Assembly (NCBI RefSeq): GCF_002224225.1
Contig: NZ_NJGG01000001.1
Span: 711,374-775,373, forward strand
Direction of reading: 5' to 3'
Length of the DNA stretch: 64,000 nucleotides
Source of the DNA: Polynucleobacter cosmopolitanus
GTDB lineage: Bacteria; Pseudomonadota; Gammaproteobacteria; Burkholderiales; Burkholderiaceae
Part shown: positions 17,047 through 26,042 of the stretch, in pieces
Numbering within the stretch: the stretch's first letter is position 1
How the letters are laid out: each line of letters begins with the position of its first letter
The notes under the pieces: generated by a model
Database searches by the model: none
Seen by the model: the letters and a program-made list of their open reading frames with translations, nothing else
What the model was told of the DNA's origin: nothing
Program-made: the position numbers and the translations under genes

Positions 17047-17771
17047 TGTTAGTTGTATCAATTGTCAGTCACGGTCATGGCGACATGGTTATAGGCTTGA
17101 TTAGGCAAATTCTGACTTTTCCTGAGGTTGATAGGCTTATATTAACCCTGAATATTCCAGAAAGTACTCCAAAATTTGCAGATTCACGTGTTGTATTGAT
17201 TAAAAATGACAGGCCTATGGGGTTTGGAGCTAATCATAATCAAGCATTTAATAAACTTAAATCTACTAAATTTTGCGTTTTAAACCCAGATATTACGTTT
17301 CATAATAATCCTTTCCCTGACTTACTTAAAGTACTCGAGGATAAAGATATTGGGCTTGTTGCTCCGCTGGTGGTGCAACCAAATTCTTCCCCTGAAGATA
17401 GTATGCGTTTTTTCTTAACTCCATTAGGATTGATCAAAAGAGTGATTGGATTAAACCGTGCTACATATTCAATTTCTCATCAAGACTCTGATATAAAACC
17501 TGACTGGGTTGCGGGAATGTTCATGTTATTTAATTCTGAGACTTATGACTTGGTGAAGGGGTTTGATGAGCGATATTTTATGTACTGTGAAGATGCAGAT
17601 ATTTGTACAAGAATATGGAAAATTGGTTCTAAAGTAATTGGAAAACCATCGGCTTACGTGGTCCATGAAGCGCAAAGAGCTAGTCGATATAAGCCCAATC
17701 ATTTATATTGGCATCTCTTTAGTCTTTTTCGTTATTTTTATAAACACTCATTTTCATTGCCCAAGAAGTGA
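17046..17771 (+). CDS. Glycosyltransferase family 2, rhamnosyltransferase-like (WbbL type)
   Basis: A 241-residue GT2 protein beginning VSIVSHGHGD, with RPMGFGANHNQAF near 58, VLNPDI near 80 as the DxD region, and a C-terminal FDERYFMYCEDADICTRIW that is characteristic of WbbL-type rhamnosyltransferases. With rmlBDAC upstream, dTDP-rhamnose is the likely donor, but this is inferred. It overlaps the previous gene by one base pair set (TAATG) and should be translated with it. Confidence 0.82.
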   Translation: MLVVSIVSHGHGDMVIGLIRQILTFPEVDRLILTLNIPESTPKFADSRVVLIKNDRPMGFGANHNQAFNKLKSTKFCVLNPDITFHNNPFPDLLKVLEDKDIGLVAPLVVQPNSSPEDSMRFFLTPLGLIKRVIGLNRATYSISHQDSDIKPDWVAGMFMLFNSETYDLVKGFDERYFMYCEDADICTRIWKIGSKVIGKPSAYVVHEAQRASRYKPNHLYWHLFSLFRYFYKHSFSLPKK

Positions 17772-17850
17772 ATTTCATGATTAATTATTCATTATGTCAG
17801 ACAGTGTTTACGTTCACGTTCTTGTTTAAGCAATCTGAGATAATCAAAGA

Positions 17851-18951
17851 ATGTCAGCGCTAGCGTTCGCCTTCCTTTTAAGCCTTCTATTTACTCTCTT
17901 TCTGGTGAGATATAGCTTTTTGCATAATTCATTCAGTGCAGATTATGACTTGAATGGAGTGCAAAAATTTCATGCTAATCCAGTGCCCCGTATAGGAGGC
18001 GTTGCATTAGTTTTTGGCCTTACTGGGGCCTTTTTTGTGCGTTATTTAAAAGATCCGGATGTTGCAAACTTCTGCTTTTTATTGCTGATGTCTGCAATGC
18101 CAGCATTTTTATTTGGATTGCTTGAGGATTTGACTAAACGTATTGGTATAAAAATTAGATTGTTAGCAGTTATTTTTTCAGCCTTGATGGCTGGATATTT
18201 TTTGGAATCTTGGTTATTAAGCTTACAAATTTTTGGAATTGATAACCTAATTCTCGCGTACCCAATGGTTTCAATTTTAATTACGTGCTTTGCAGTGGCA
18301 GGTGTTTCAAATGCTTTTAACATCATAGATGGTTATAACGGTCTATCCAGTATGGTTGGATTTATTATTCTTGGTGGAATTTTTTATGTTGCATTTCAGC
18401 TGGGTGATTTTTCAATAATGATCGCAGCCCTTGCGTTGATGGGTGCAATTCTTGGTTTTTTGATTTTCAACTATCCCAGAGGGTTGATTTTTCTGGGAGA
18501 TGGTGGTGCTTACTTAATTGGATTTTGGATTGCAGAGCTGTCAATTTTATTAACTGCTCGTCATTCCGAAGTTTCTAAATGGTTTCCATTGTTGTTGTGC
18601 GCATATCCAATTGTTGAAACTTTATTTACAATTTATCGCAGAATTATCATTCAACGAACCCATCCAGGAATGCCAGATGCTGCTCATTTACATCAGATGA
18701 TTTATAAACGGATTGTGAGATGGGAGGTTTCATCAAATGATTCCAGAGATATTGTTATTAGGAATTCTTTGACTGCGCCATATCTCTGGGTTTTAACTTC
18801 CTTAGCGGTAATTCCAGCAGTTTTATTTTGGGATAATGTTTGGGCTTTACGTGCTTTTACGCTATTATTTTTAGTCTCATACATATTGCTTTATAGACGT
18901 TTAGTTCTGTTTAAGGTTCCGGCCTGGCTAATTATCAATCAACGTCGTTAG
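17851..18951 (+). CDS. Undecaprenyl-phosphate sugar-1-phosphate transferase (WecA/WbpL family)
   Basis: A 366-residue polytopic membrane protein of the MraY/WecA superfamily (GT4-type phosphotransferase). Motifs in order: FHANPVPRIGG near residue 40, LLEDLTKR near 90, FNIIDGYNGLS near 155 with the catalytic Asp, FLGDGGAYLIGF near 215, and HLHQMIYKR near 280. It starts repeat-unit synthesis by placing a HexNAc-1-phosphate (GlcNAc, or QuiNAc/FucNAc in WbpL) on undecaprenyl phosphate. It is the initiating enzyme of this locus; the sugar is not certain. Confidence 0.9.
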   Translation: MSALAFAFLLSLLFTLFLVRYSFLHNSFSADYDLNGVQKFHANPVPRIGGVALVFGLTGAFFVRYLKDPDVANFCFLLLMSAMPAFLFGLLEDLTKRIGIKIRLLAVIFSALMAGYFLESWLLSLQIFGIDNLILAYPMVSILITCFAVAGVSNAFNIIDGYNGLSSMVGFIILGGIFYVAFQLGDFSIMIAALALMGAILGFLIFNYPRGLIFLGDGGAYLIGFWIAELSILLTARHSEVSKWFPLLLCAYPIVETLFTIYRRIIIQRTHPGMPDAAHLHQMIYKRIVRWEVSSNDSRDIVIRNSLTAPYLWVLTSLAVIPAVLFWDNVWALRAFTLLFLVSYILLYRRLVLFKVPAWLIINQRR

Positions 18952-18975
18952 GATATCTAGTGGCGCTTTGATAAT

Positions 18976-18995
18976 GCAGATGGTTAAACATCTGC
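18976..18995. terminator. Hairpin between convergent genes
   Basis: A perfect 7-base stem, GCAGATG (18976-18982) and CATCTGC (18989-18995), has a 6-base loop and lies between convergent stops at 18951 and 19002. Flanking TGGC/GCCA extend it imperfectly. T tracts are short, so termination efficiency is uncertain. Confidence 0.4.
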
Positions 18996-19001
18996 TAATC
19001 T

Positions 19002-19826
19002 TTACAGCCACCTAAAGTTGGTATTTTCTCGAATGCCATGCATCGAAATGCCGTACTTGGCGACCTCTTCATCGCGCCAAGTTCTTTCTTGACGTTTTCG
19101 TCTGATTTTTGTCATCTTGCGCTCTAACCAAGATTGGTTGAGAAGACGGTAGTTATATCTGTAAGGCAGGTTCTGATTTTCTTTTAAACCACGCTCTAGT
19201 TTCATAGCGGTTTGAGTGATTGAGCCATAGTGGTGTAACCATGAGGCTCCTGTCATCGCCATTTTTAGGTTAGCCTTCTTGGCTTCATGGAAGAACATGG
19301 TATCTTCATAACCCAGTAGCTTCGGCACAGGTTGAAAGTATCCAATATCCATCCAGACTGATTCATGAATGGCCAAACATACAGCATGACGAGCACCGAT
19401 GCGGTGCTCGTTTTTCATTTTGGCTTGAGCTTCTTTTTCGAAAGAAGTAAAGTCATAATCCAGCTTACCTTCGATAAGTGCTGGAGAGACAATTTTTAGG
19501 TTTTGACTTTCTGCAGCGCCGATGAGGTTTTCAATCCAGTTGGGTGAGACCAATACATCGTTGTTCATCACAATGGTCCACTCGGACTGTAAATGCAAGG
19601 CGCCTTGGTTCCAGGCTACGCCACATCCTAAATTTTGGTTATTGAATATTCTTCCGCCCAAGGGGAGGGTGCTGAGGTAGTCACGGGTTTCATCTTTAGA
19701 GCCGTTGTCAACAACGACCAAGCGATCCAAAGGGGTGCCATGAGCAATCATGCTATCAACACATAGCTTGGTGTATTCAACCGAGTTGTAGCAAGCAAAG
19801 GTCAGAGAGTATTTATTTTTATTCAT
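19002..19826 (-). CDS. Glycosyltransferase family 2
   Basis: A 274-residue GT-A protein on the minus strand. YSLTFACYNSVEYT at the start, VVVDNGSKDET near 35, NQNLGCGVAWNQG near 63 and VMNNDVLV near 86 (DxD-like) place it in GT2. A basic C-terminal tail (MTKIRRKRQERTWRDEE) may contact the membrane surface. Its start overlaps the stop of the upstream O-antigen ligase-like gene by ATGA. The donor sugar is not predictable. Confidence 0.8.
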   Translation of the reverse strand: MNKNKYSLTFACYNSVEYTKLCVDSMIAHGTPLDRLVVVDNGSKDETRDYLSTLPLGGRIFNNQNLGCGVAWNQGALHLQSEWTIVMNNDVLVSPNWIENLIGAAESQNLKIVSPALIEGKLDYDFTSFEKEAQAKMKNEHRIGARHAVCLAIHESVWMDIGYFQPVPKLLGYEDTMFFHEAKKANLKMAMTGASWLHHYGSITQTAMKLERGLKENQNLPYRYNYRLLNQSWLERKMTKIRRKRQERTWRDEEVAKYGISMHGIRENTNFRWL

Positions 19827-21118
19827 GAATTAGAAGACTTCTCCGCAATAGTTTGTGAGTAAATCATAGCGATGAGTAAACCATAAAAACTACTTGTGTA
19901 CTTCAAATTGAAAATTTCAACACTCATAGATGAAATTGTTAAGCATACAAATAGTGCTAGACCAAGGTGATTGCTATTAAAGGTTTTAATACTAGTTCCT
20001 GGTGATCGAGAGAGGGATTTTAAGTAAACATAAAAAGGAACAAAAAGAGTGACAACAATTGCTAAGCCACCAAAGACGCCAGATCTGAGTGCATTGGCAA
20101 TATACTCGTTATGTGGACCTGCTTTTGCAATTGTTTCAAGAACAATCGGACTGTAGTTTCCAGTGAGATTTTGATCATTTAACAAATGTTGATAACCTGA
20201 ATCTCCGTAACCTAGAAAGGGGTTTTTTTGGAGAAGCTCCCAAGTGACTTGCCACATGCTAAGTCTAATGCCTGCGCTGGTATCTTTAGCTGTTGTGAAA
20301 AGCCAAGAATGAATTTCATGAAATCCTGAGTCAATTCGTGCCTGAAAGTTGGTGAAAGCTGAGTAACCAATCCAGGTAGTTACCAACAATAATCCGCTTA
20401 GTAAGAGAGTTAACTTCAGATTATTTTTAACATTTATTGCTCCCCAGGCTATTAACAAAAAAGGTATGGCAAGCCAAGCCCCTCTAGTTCCAGAGCCAAT
20501 AACTAGGTATGTTCCAAGCGCTAATCCAAGAGTGGCAATACATAATCTTAATTTTTGATTCAGAGGATTATTCAAGCTTATAGAGAAGAGCAGTAAGGAT
20601 AATGTTAGTGTGGAGTAGACACCAAAAGCATTTGGGTCAACAGGCTTGGTAGCAAATCGGCCGCCCCAAAAAGCTGGAACTTCAGGGTGTTGGAGTAAAT
20701 AAATAAAAGTTGCTAAGAATGATAATGACAATACATATGGTGAAGCTTTTACTAAATTGAGTGGTTTATGGCACAAATAAAGAAAGATGGGAATGCAAAG
20801 AAGCATTCTCAGGGGCGCATCAAATGCTTTCAGGAGGAGTTCGCCACGCAATCCTTGAGTGATAAGAATTGCTAAAAAACCAGCAGCTAAAGATGCAATG
20901 ATTAATTTGACAGATTTTTTTTGGCTTTGATCAAAGACTTTTGGAATTAGAGATTTGGACCTTATTAAGCCAATCGATGTAAGAGTGAACAGCAAAAACA
21001 ACAAGCCATTAGTCCACCCCTTGGTCGTCATTAAAAATACAGGGGATGCAAGCAGTATTGCTTTTATAAGAAGGTCAAAAATCTCCAGAGACGAGAATTG
21101 GGTAATATTCTTAATCAT
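19823..21118 (-). CDS. O-antigen ligase/polymerase family membrane protein (WaaL/Wzy-like)
   Basis: A 431-residue protein with about ten or more membrane helices and the Wzy_C-type periplasmic region: GSGTRGAWLAIP near 205, NPFLGYGDSGYQHLL near 305, and AGPHNEYIANALRSG near 338. The Arg and His there correspond to residues needed in WaaL ligases. Either it ligates polymer onto lipid A-core or polymerises repeat units; only one such gene is present in the window. The HNEY motif leans to ligase. It is divergent from the GT17 gene at 21139. Confidence 0.82.
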   Translation of the reverse strand: MIKNITQFSSLEIFDLLIKAILLASPVFLMTTKGWTNGLLFLLFTLTSIGLIRSKSLIPKVFDQSQKKSVKLIIASLAAGFLAILITQGLRGELLLKAFDAPLRMLLCIPIFLYLCHKPLNLVKASPYVLSLSFLATFIYLLQHPEVPAFWGGRFATKPVDPNAFGVYSTLTLSLLLFSISLNNPLNQKLRLCIATLGLALGTYLVIGSGTRGAWLAIPFLLIAWGAINVKNNLKLTLLLSGLLLVTTWIGYSAFTNFQARIDSGFHEIHSWLFTTAKDTSAGIRLSMWQVTWELLQKNPFLGYGDSGYQHLLNDQNLTGNYSPIVLETIAKAGPHNEYIANALRSGVFGGLAIVVTLFVPFYVYLKSLSRSPGTSIKTFNSNHLGLALFVCLTISSMSVEIFNLKYTSSFYGLLIAMIYSQTIAEKSSNS

Positions 21119-21138
21119 TTGAAGATTATAATTTATAT

Positions 21139-22008
21139 ATGAATAATCAAGTAATTACACTGCCCCCCAAAGTCTACGATTGCTTTTGTTACTTTAATGA
21201 AGATCTTTTGTTAGAACTTCGTTTAGAGACCTTGTGGGATAAGGTTGATTATTTTGTTGTTTGCGAATCAGTTTTAACTATTTCAGGCTTACCGAAGCCT
21301 CTTTATTTTGACCTGGAAAAGTTTCAAAAATACAAAAGTAAAATCCGACACTTGGTTGTTAGAGACTATCCATTTGATACCTGTGATGCATGGCGCAATG
21401 AGCGATGGCAGCGAGATTACTTAATTAACGGCCTTTTTGATGCAAATCCAGATGATTGGATTCTTTTGTCTGATGTCGATGAGATTCCACGGCCAGAAAC
21501 AATTAAAAATTACAACCCTGCTATTGGTCGCCGCGGTGATTTTCAACAATACATGTATGCCTACTATTTAAATAACCGATGGGAGACTGCTGGTGAGCCT
21601 GTCATTTGGGTAGGTTCCAAGATCACAACTTATAAAAATCTATTAGGATTTTTTAACGGAAGCATGGAGTATTTGAGGGGTTATAAGATTCCTGGTGTCC
21701 TCAGAGGTATCCGCAGAGCCTTTTTCAAGAAATTTCTCATACAGAAAATAAACAATGGTGGTTGGCACTTTACATGGATGGCTGGTGTAGAAAAGATTAT
21801 TCAGAAGCTTGAGAGCTTTGCTCACCAAGAATTTAATAGGCCTGAATTTAAGAAACCAGAAAAAATTAAAGAACTCATTCATTCAGGAAGAGATGTCCTG
21901 TTTCCTGATAGAGCCTATAAAGTTCAATGTTTAGATCAGCAATTTCCTGAATACTTAGTTAAAAATCAGGAAAAATTTGAGAGTTATTTACTTAGGAAAG
22001 TTGGATAG
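21139..22008 (+). CDS. Glycosyltransferase family 17 (beta-1,4-N-acetylglucosaminyltransferase-like)
   Basis: A 289-residue protein with the GT17 pattern first known from eukaryotic MGAT3: YDCFCYFNEDLLLELRLETL near residue 13, VVCESVLTISG near 48, AWRNERWQRDYL near 90, and LLSDVDEIPRP near 112 as the DVDE metal and donor site. NNGGWHFTWM near 208 is also typical. In bacteria it occurs in some glycan loci. It probably adds a sugar branch, perhaps GlcNAc. It begins 20 bases from the divergent ligase gene, and its last 25 bases overlap the convergent gene ending at 21984. Confidence 0.8.
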   Translation: MNNQVITLPPKVYDCFCYFNEDLLLELRLETLWDKVDYFVVCESVLTISGLPKPLYFDLEKFQKYKSKIRHLVVRDYPFDTCDAWRNERWQRDYLINGLFDANPDDWILLSDVDEIPRPETIKNYNPAIGRRGDFQQYMYAYYLNNRWETAGEPVIWVGSKITTYKNLLGFFNGSMEYLRGYKIPGVLRGIRRAFFKKFLIQKINNGGWHFTWMAGVEKIIQKLESFAHQEFNRPEFKKPEKIKELIHSGRDVLFPDRAYKVQCLDQQFPEYLVKNQEKFESYLLRKVG

Positions 22009-22751
22009 TTAATAGCTATTGCAATTCTCTTTGCTAGCGGATTTTTAGTGAAATTTTGATGAAGATAGCTGCCATGTTTATAGGTAGCCCTAAGGAATTG
22101 ATGATTACGCATCCACGAATCAACTCTTTTTTCAAACAACTCCCCGCCATAAGAAGGATATCTTTCTGATGCAGCATTGATTTCTTCATATATGGCTCCT
22201 CTAAAGTCTGATGTTCGAACCAGGTACATTTGATCCGAAAATCCATAACCTAGGTAAGAATTGGGATTTTGATCAAAGGATTCTGACTGGGCCTCTTTAT
22301 ACTTTTTATCCCATGTGAGATTGAAAACTTTCACTTGAGTGTTTTCTTCAAGAACCTGAATGCCTTGATCTAGCCAATTAGATGAGATGTTCTTTTCGGG
22401 TATGGTGTCACTTGAGAAGTGAAGTAGATATGTTGTCTCAGTTAGGTATATAGATACTAGTTCAGCAATTGAGTAGTAATAACCTTTACCGAGTTTTTCT
22501 TTGCTCAAGTTAAAAAAGGCTAAAGCTGCATCTGCATATTCGTGAACATGCACAAATTGATCAATAACACCTTTGTCAATCAATCGCTGGGCATAACCTT
22601 CGACTTCCAAAGGATTTTTTACATTATTAATATATAAAATACGGTTGTTAAATTGATGATTGCAACGCCTCACCAAATCCTCTAATCGTGATGTTTTTAG
22701 GACAAGTTCCCAGTCGTTTTCCCAGACTTTTGTTTCAAATGTAATGGTCAT
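21984..22751 (-). CDS. Hypothetical protein, possible GT-A glycosyltransferase
   Basis: A 255-residue protein that I cannot assign firmly. It has no signal peptide or membrane segment. A central YLLHFSSDTIPE could act as an acidic donor site, and YGGELFEKRVDSWMRNH near residues 217-235 resembles the acceptor-side region of small glycan-locus transferases. Its location between a GT17 gene and glf supports a glycan role. The 3' end overlaps the convergent GT17 gene by 25 bases, and its start is about 50 bases from the divergent glf start. Confidence 0.6.
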   Translation of the reverse strand: MTITFETKVWENDWELVLKTSRLEDLVRRCNHQFNNRILYINNVKNPLEVEGYAQRLIDKGVIDQFVHVHEYADAALAFFNLSKEKLGKGYYYSIAELVSIYLTETTYLLHFSSDTIPEKNISSNWLDQGIQVLEENTQVKVFNLTWDKKYKEAQSESFDQNPNSYLGYGFSDQMYLVRTSDFRGAIYEEINAASERYPSYGGELFEKRVDSWMRNHQFLRATYKHGSYLHQNFTKNPLAKRIAIAINYPTFLSK

Positions 22752-22798
22752 AATAGAGGCCTAACGTGAGAGAATTATGTAATTCTAAGGGAAATAAT

Positions 22799-23890
22799 AT
22801 GAAATACGATTTTTTGATTGTTGGAGCTGGTTATGCTGGTGCTGTAGCCGCACGTGAGCTAGCAGATGCTGGCCATAAGGTCTTGGTAGTTGATAAAAGA
22901 AATCATATTGGAGGTAATGCCTTTGATACCTTAGACGAAAACGGGGTTTTGATACATCCTTATGGACCTCATATCTTTCACACCAACTCTAGAAAAATAT
23001 TTGAGTACCTTTCGCGCTTTACGGAATGGAGATTTTATGAGCATAGAGTGCTTGCTAAAGAAAAAGATGCTTACTATCCAATCCCCATTAATCGTATAAC
23101 AATAAACAAGGTTTTTAATTTAAATTTATCTGAAGAAGAGGTCGAAGGTTTTCTCGATACCAAGAGAGTCAAAAAAACTGAAATCAAGACCAGTGAAGAT
23201 GTTGTTTTAAATAGCGTTGGTCATGAGTTATGCGAAATGTTTTTTAGGGGATATACAAGAAAACAGTGGGATTTAGATTTATCAGAGCTGGCTGCTGGTG
23301 TCGCTGCAAGAATTCCAACAAGAACAAATGATGATGATCGATATTTTTCGGATACATTCCAAATGATGCCCTCTCATGGGTATACAGCGATGTTTGAAAG
23401 AATCCTTGATTCTAAAAATATCGAAGTGAGACTGAGTTTTGATTATCTTTTAAATAGAAAAGAGATTAATTTTGATAAATTAATCTTTACTGGACCTATT
23501 GACGCATATTATGAAAATTGTTTTGGAAAACTTCCTTATAGAAGTCTGAGATTTGAGCATGAGCATTTTGCTGTTGATCAATTCCAGTCTGTTGGTACAG
23601 TGAATTATCCTAATGAGCAAGACTTCACTAGGATCACCGAGTTTAAACACATTACGGGTCAAGTAGTTTCTGGGACATCAATAGTAAAAGAATATTCTCA
23701 AAGTTCTGGCGATCCATACTATCCTGTGCCCAACCCCATTAATGAAAGTCTTTATCAGAAATATTTAGCCAAGGCTGAGCTTGAAAAGAATGTTTACTTT
23801 GTTGGTAGACTGGCTCAGTATCGTTATTACAATATGGATCAAGTGGTGGGTTCTTCTCTAGCTTTAGTTAATAAAATTTTAGATAAGTAA
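22799..23890 (+). CDS. glf: UDP-galactopyranose mutase
   Basis: About 363 residues from ATG 22799, which has AAGGGAA at 22787-22793; an upstream in-frame start at 22766 is less likely. The FAD-binding IVGAGYAGAVAARELADAG at the N-terminus, HIGGNAFD, PYGPHIFHTNS near 67 and GYTRKQWD near 152 are diagnostic for Glf. It interconverts UDP-galactopyranose and UDP-galactofuranose using reduced flavin. Together with galE (24880) it supplies UDP-Galf, so the surface glycan very likely contains galactofuranose. Confidence 0.96.
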   Translation: MKYDFLIVGAGYAGAVAARELADAGHKVLVVDKRNHIGGNAFDTLDENGVLIHPYGPHIFHTNSRKIFEYLSRFTEWRFYEHRVLAKEKDAYYPIPINRITINKVFNLNLSEEEVEGFLDTKRVKKTEIKTSEDVVLNSVGHELCEMFFRGYTRKQWDLDLSELAAGVAARIPTRTNDDDRYFSDTFQMMPSHGYTAMFERILDSKNIEVRLSFDYLLNRKEINFDKLIFTGPIDAYYENCFGKLPYRSLRFEHEHFAVDQFQSVGTVNYPNEQDFTRITEFKHITGQVVSGTSIVKEYSQSSGDPYYPVPNPINESLYQKYLAKAELEKNVYFVGRLAQYRYYNMDQVVGSSLALVNKILDK

Positions 23891-23902
23891 TTAGGGGTTG
23901 GA

Positions 23903-24883
23903 TTGTTTAAAAAAATATTAGTGGTAAGTCCTTCAAATTTAATTACGGGAGGCCCTGAAGCTCTCCATCACCTCGTGCATGAGATGAGAATTCTTGGCTT
24001 ACCTGCTTACATATGCTATTACCCTTTTAACGAGCGCCATGAAATTCCTGAGCCTTATAAAGGCTATCAAGTTGATCAAACTCAATATATTGATGATTCG
24101 GATAACTTAATTATTTTTCCTGAAACTTATACTGAGCAATTAAGCAGGGTAAGGTTTTCAAAAGTAGCAATATGGTGGCTATCGTTAGATAATTTTTTGG
24201 TAAAAAATCAGCGTAAGAATGATAATTTCTTTCGGGAAAAATTAAGGTATCTAAGGCTGTCATTCAAAGGGTCAAGGCCTTTCTTGGGGGTCCGCGGTCT
24301 TAAAAAAGCTATTCATTTTTCTCAAAGTCAGTACGTAGCCTCATACCTTTCAAAAAGAGGTATCAAATCAAATTTACTATTTGAGCCCATTAATTCAAAG
24401 TTCTTAACTCCTCCTGATGAGAGTATTGATTCGCCTAGGGAAAATATCATTCTTTATAACCCAGCCAAAGGCTTAAAAATCACAAATAAGCTAATAGCTT
24501 CATTTCCAAACTTTAAGTTTTTACCTTTGAAAGGTTTTACAAGAGAGCAATTGGTTGAAAAAATGAAGTCAGCCAAGATTTATATAGATTTTGGTAATCA
24601 CCCCGGGAGAGATAGGATGCCGAGAGAGGCTGCTATGCTTGGTGCATGCGTTATAGTTAGTAGAAAGGGTTCTGCAGCTTACTCAACCGATGTACCTCTG
24701 CCAGAGAAGTTTAAGTTGGATACACTATCGGATAGTTTTCATCGGGTTTTTGAAGCACTCGTTATTGAAATTTTTAATTCATTTGATCAAATTAATGACG
24801 AATTATCTGGTTATAGAAAACACTTAATTTCAGAGCCAGAAATATTTGTTAATCATATTAAGCACTCTTTTTTAAATAAATGA
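23903..24883 (+). CDS. Putative GT-B glycosyltransferase
   Basis: A 326-residue protein starting at TTG 23903 (MFKKILVVSPSNL), with AGGGG at 23893-23897 as ribosome-binding site. The N-terminal VSPSNLITGGPEALHHLVHEM resembles GT4 donors' glycine-rich loop. The C-terminal region IYIDFGNHPGRDRMPREAAMLGACVI near 225-250 corresponds to the nucleotide-sugar binding segment with its E(x7)E-like end. The middle is diverged. It lies between glf and galE and overlaps galE by ATGA, so a galactose or Galf donor is possible. Family call is moderate. Confidence 0.68.
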   Translation: MFKKILVVSPSNLITGGPEALHHLVHEMRILGLPAYICYYPFNERHEIPEPYKGYQVDQTQYIDDSDNLIIFPETYTEQLSRVRFSKVAIWWLSLDNFLVKNQRKNDNFFREKLRYLRLSFKGSRPFLGVRGLKKAIHFSQSQYVASYLSKRGIKSNLLFEPINSKFLTPPDESIDSPRENIILYNPAKGLKITNKLIASFPNFKFLPLKGFTREQLVEKMKSAKIYIDFGNHPGRDRMPREAAMLGACVIVSRKGSAAYSTDVPLPEKFKLDTLSDSFHRVFEALVIEIFNSFDQINDELSGYRKHLISEPEIFVNHIKHSFLNK

Positions 24884-25887
24884 TTCTCTTAACTGGCGCA
24901 ACCGGGTACATAGGCTCCCATACCTGGGTAGAGTTACTTTTAGCTGGTCATCAAGTGGTAGGAATTGACAATTTCTCGAATTCAAATCCCAAAGTATTGA
25001 ATCGAATTAAGCAAATTAGTGGTCAAGAGCCAGTTTTTTACTCTGGTGATGTCAGAGATCGTGCGCCGCTAAACAAAATATTTCAGACTCACAATGTTAA
25101 GGCGGTTATTCATTTTGCTGCATTAAAAGCAGTGGGAGAGTCTGTACAAAAACCTCTTCAGTATTATCAAAATAACTTATCTGGCTTGCTGATGTTGGCT
25201 GAAGTGATGCAAGAGCACAAATGTACTCATTTTGTCTTTAGTTCTTCTGCAACTGTTTATCACCCTAATAATCCAATACCATATCAAGAAAATATGCCTT
25301 TGGGGTCGACCAGCCCTTATGGATGGAGTAAGTATATGAGTGAACAAATATTGCGTGATATTGAAATTGCTAATCATGATTTTTCAGTCGCTTATTTAAG
25401 GTATTTCAATCCAGTGGGCGCTCATGCCAGTGGATTAATTGGTGAAGATCCCCGTGGCGTACCTAATAATTTGATGCCTTACGTCACCCAGGTCGCAGTT
25501 GGTCAACGTGACCATTTATCAGTTTACGGTGGAGACTGGCCGACTGCAGATGGCACTGGGGTTCGTGACTATATTCACGTGGTAGATTTGGCGCGAGGAC
25601 ATGTTAAGGCCCTAAACTATTTGCTATCGGGTAAAGGTTCAATAACCGCTAATCTAGGTGCTGGTAAGGGGTACAGTGTGCTTGATCTTGTGAAGGCTTT
25701 TGAGAAAGCTTCAAATAAGAAGATACCTTATAAGATTGTTGATCGTCGAGCTGGAGACATCGCTGCTTTTTATGCTGACCCCACTTTGGCAAAAGACAAG
25801 CTTGATTGGAGCGTTGAGTACGATCTAAATCGAATGTGCGAGGACAGCTGGCGCTGGCAATCTCAAAATCCAAATGGGTTTGAGTAA
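24880..25887 (+). CDS. galE: UDP-glucose 4-epimerase
   Basis: A 335-residue extended SDR: TGATGYIGSHTWVELL at residue 6 binds NAD, HFAALKAVGESVQKP near 80 and SSSATVYHP near 122 are GalE motifs, and YGWSKYMSE near 147 has the catalytic Tyr and Lys. YLRYFNPVGAH is diagnostic. It interconverts UDP-glucose and UDP-galactose and feeds UDP-galactopyranose mutase. It ends the plus-strand run of the glycan locus; galE and glf are separated only by the GT-B gene and coupled by overlaps. Confidence 0.95.
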   Translation: MILLTGATGYIGSHTWVELLLAGHQVVGIDNFSNSNPKVLNRIKQISGQEPVFYSGDVRDRAPLNKIFQTHNVKAVIHFAALKAVGESVQKPLQYYQNNLSGLLMLAEVMQEHKCTHFVFSSSATVYHPNNPIPYQENMPLGSTSPYGWSKYMSEQILRDIEIANHDFSVAYLRYFNPVGAHASGLIGEDPRGVPNNLMPYVTQVAVGQRDHLSVYGGDWPTADGTGVRDYIHVVDLARGHVKALNYLLSGKGSITANLGAGKGYSVLDLVKAFEKASNKKIPYKIVDRRAGDIAAFYADPTLAKDKLDWSVEYDLNRMCEDSWRWQSQNPNGFE

Positions 25888-26042
25888 AAGATTAAATTCC
25901 CTTATTGAGCTTAAAAATGAGCAAAGCTCTCTACTCTTTCTCATAAGGTAAGCTTCATTACACTCATAAGCCGACATGGATCTTTTAAAGTCTCCGCACT
26001 GAAAAACCTAAGTCCTTTGGTATTTAAGCGAAAATAGAGCCC

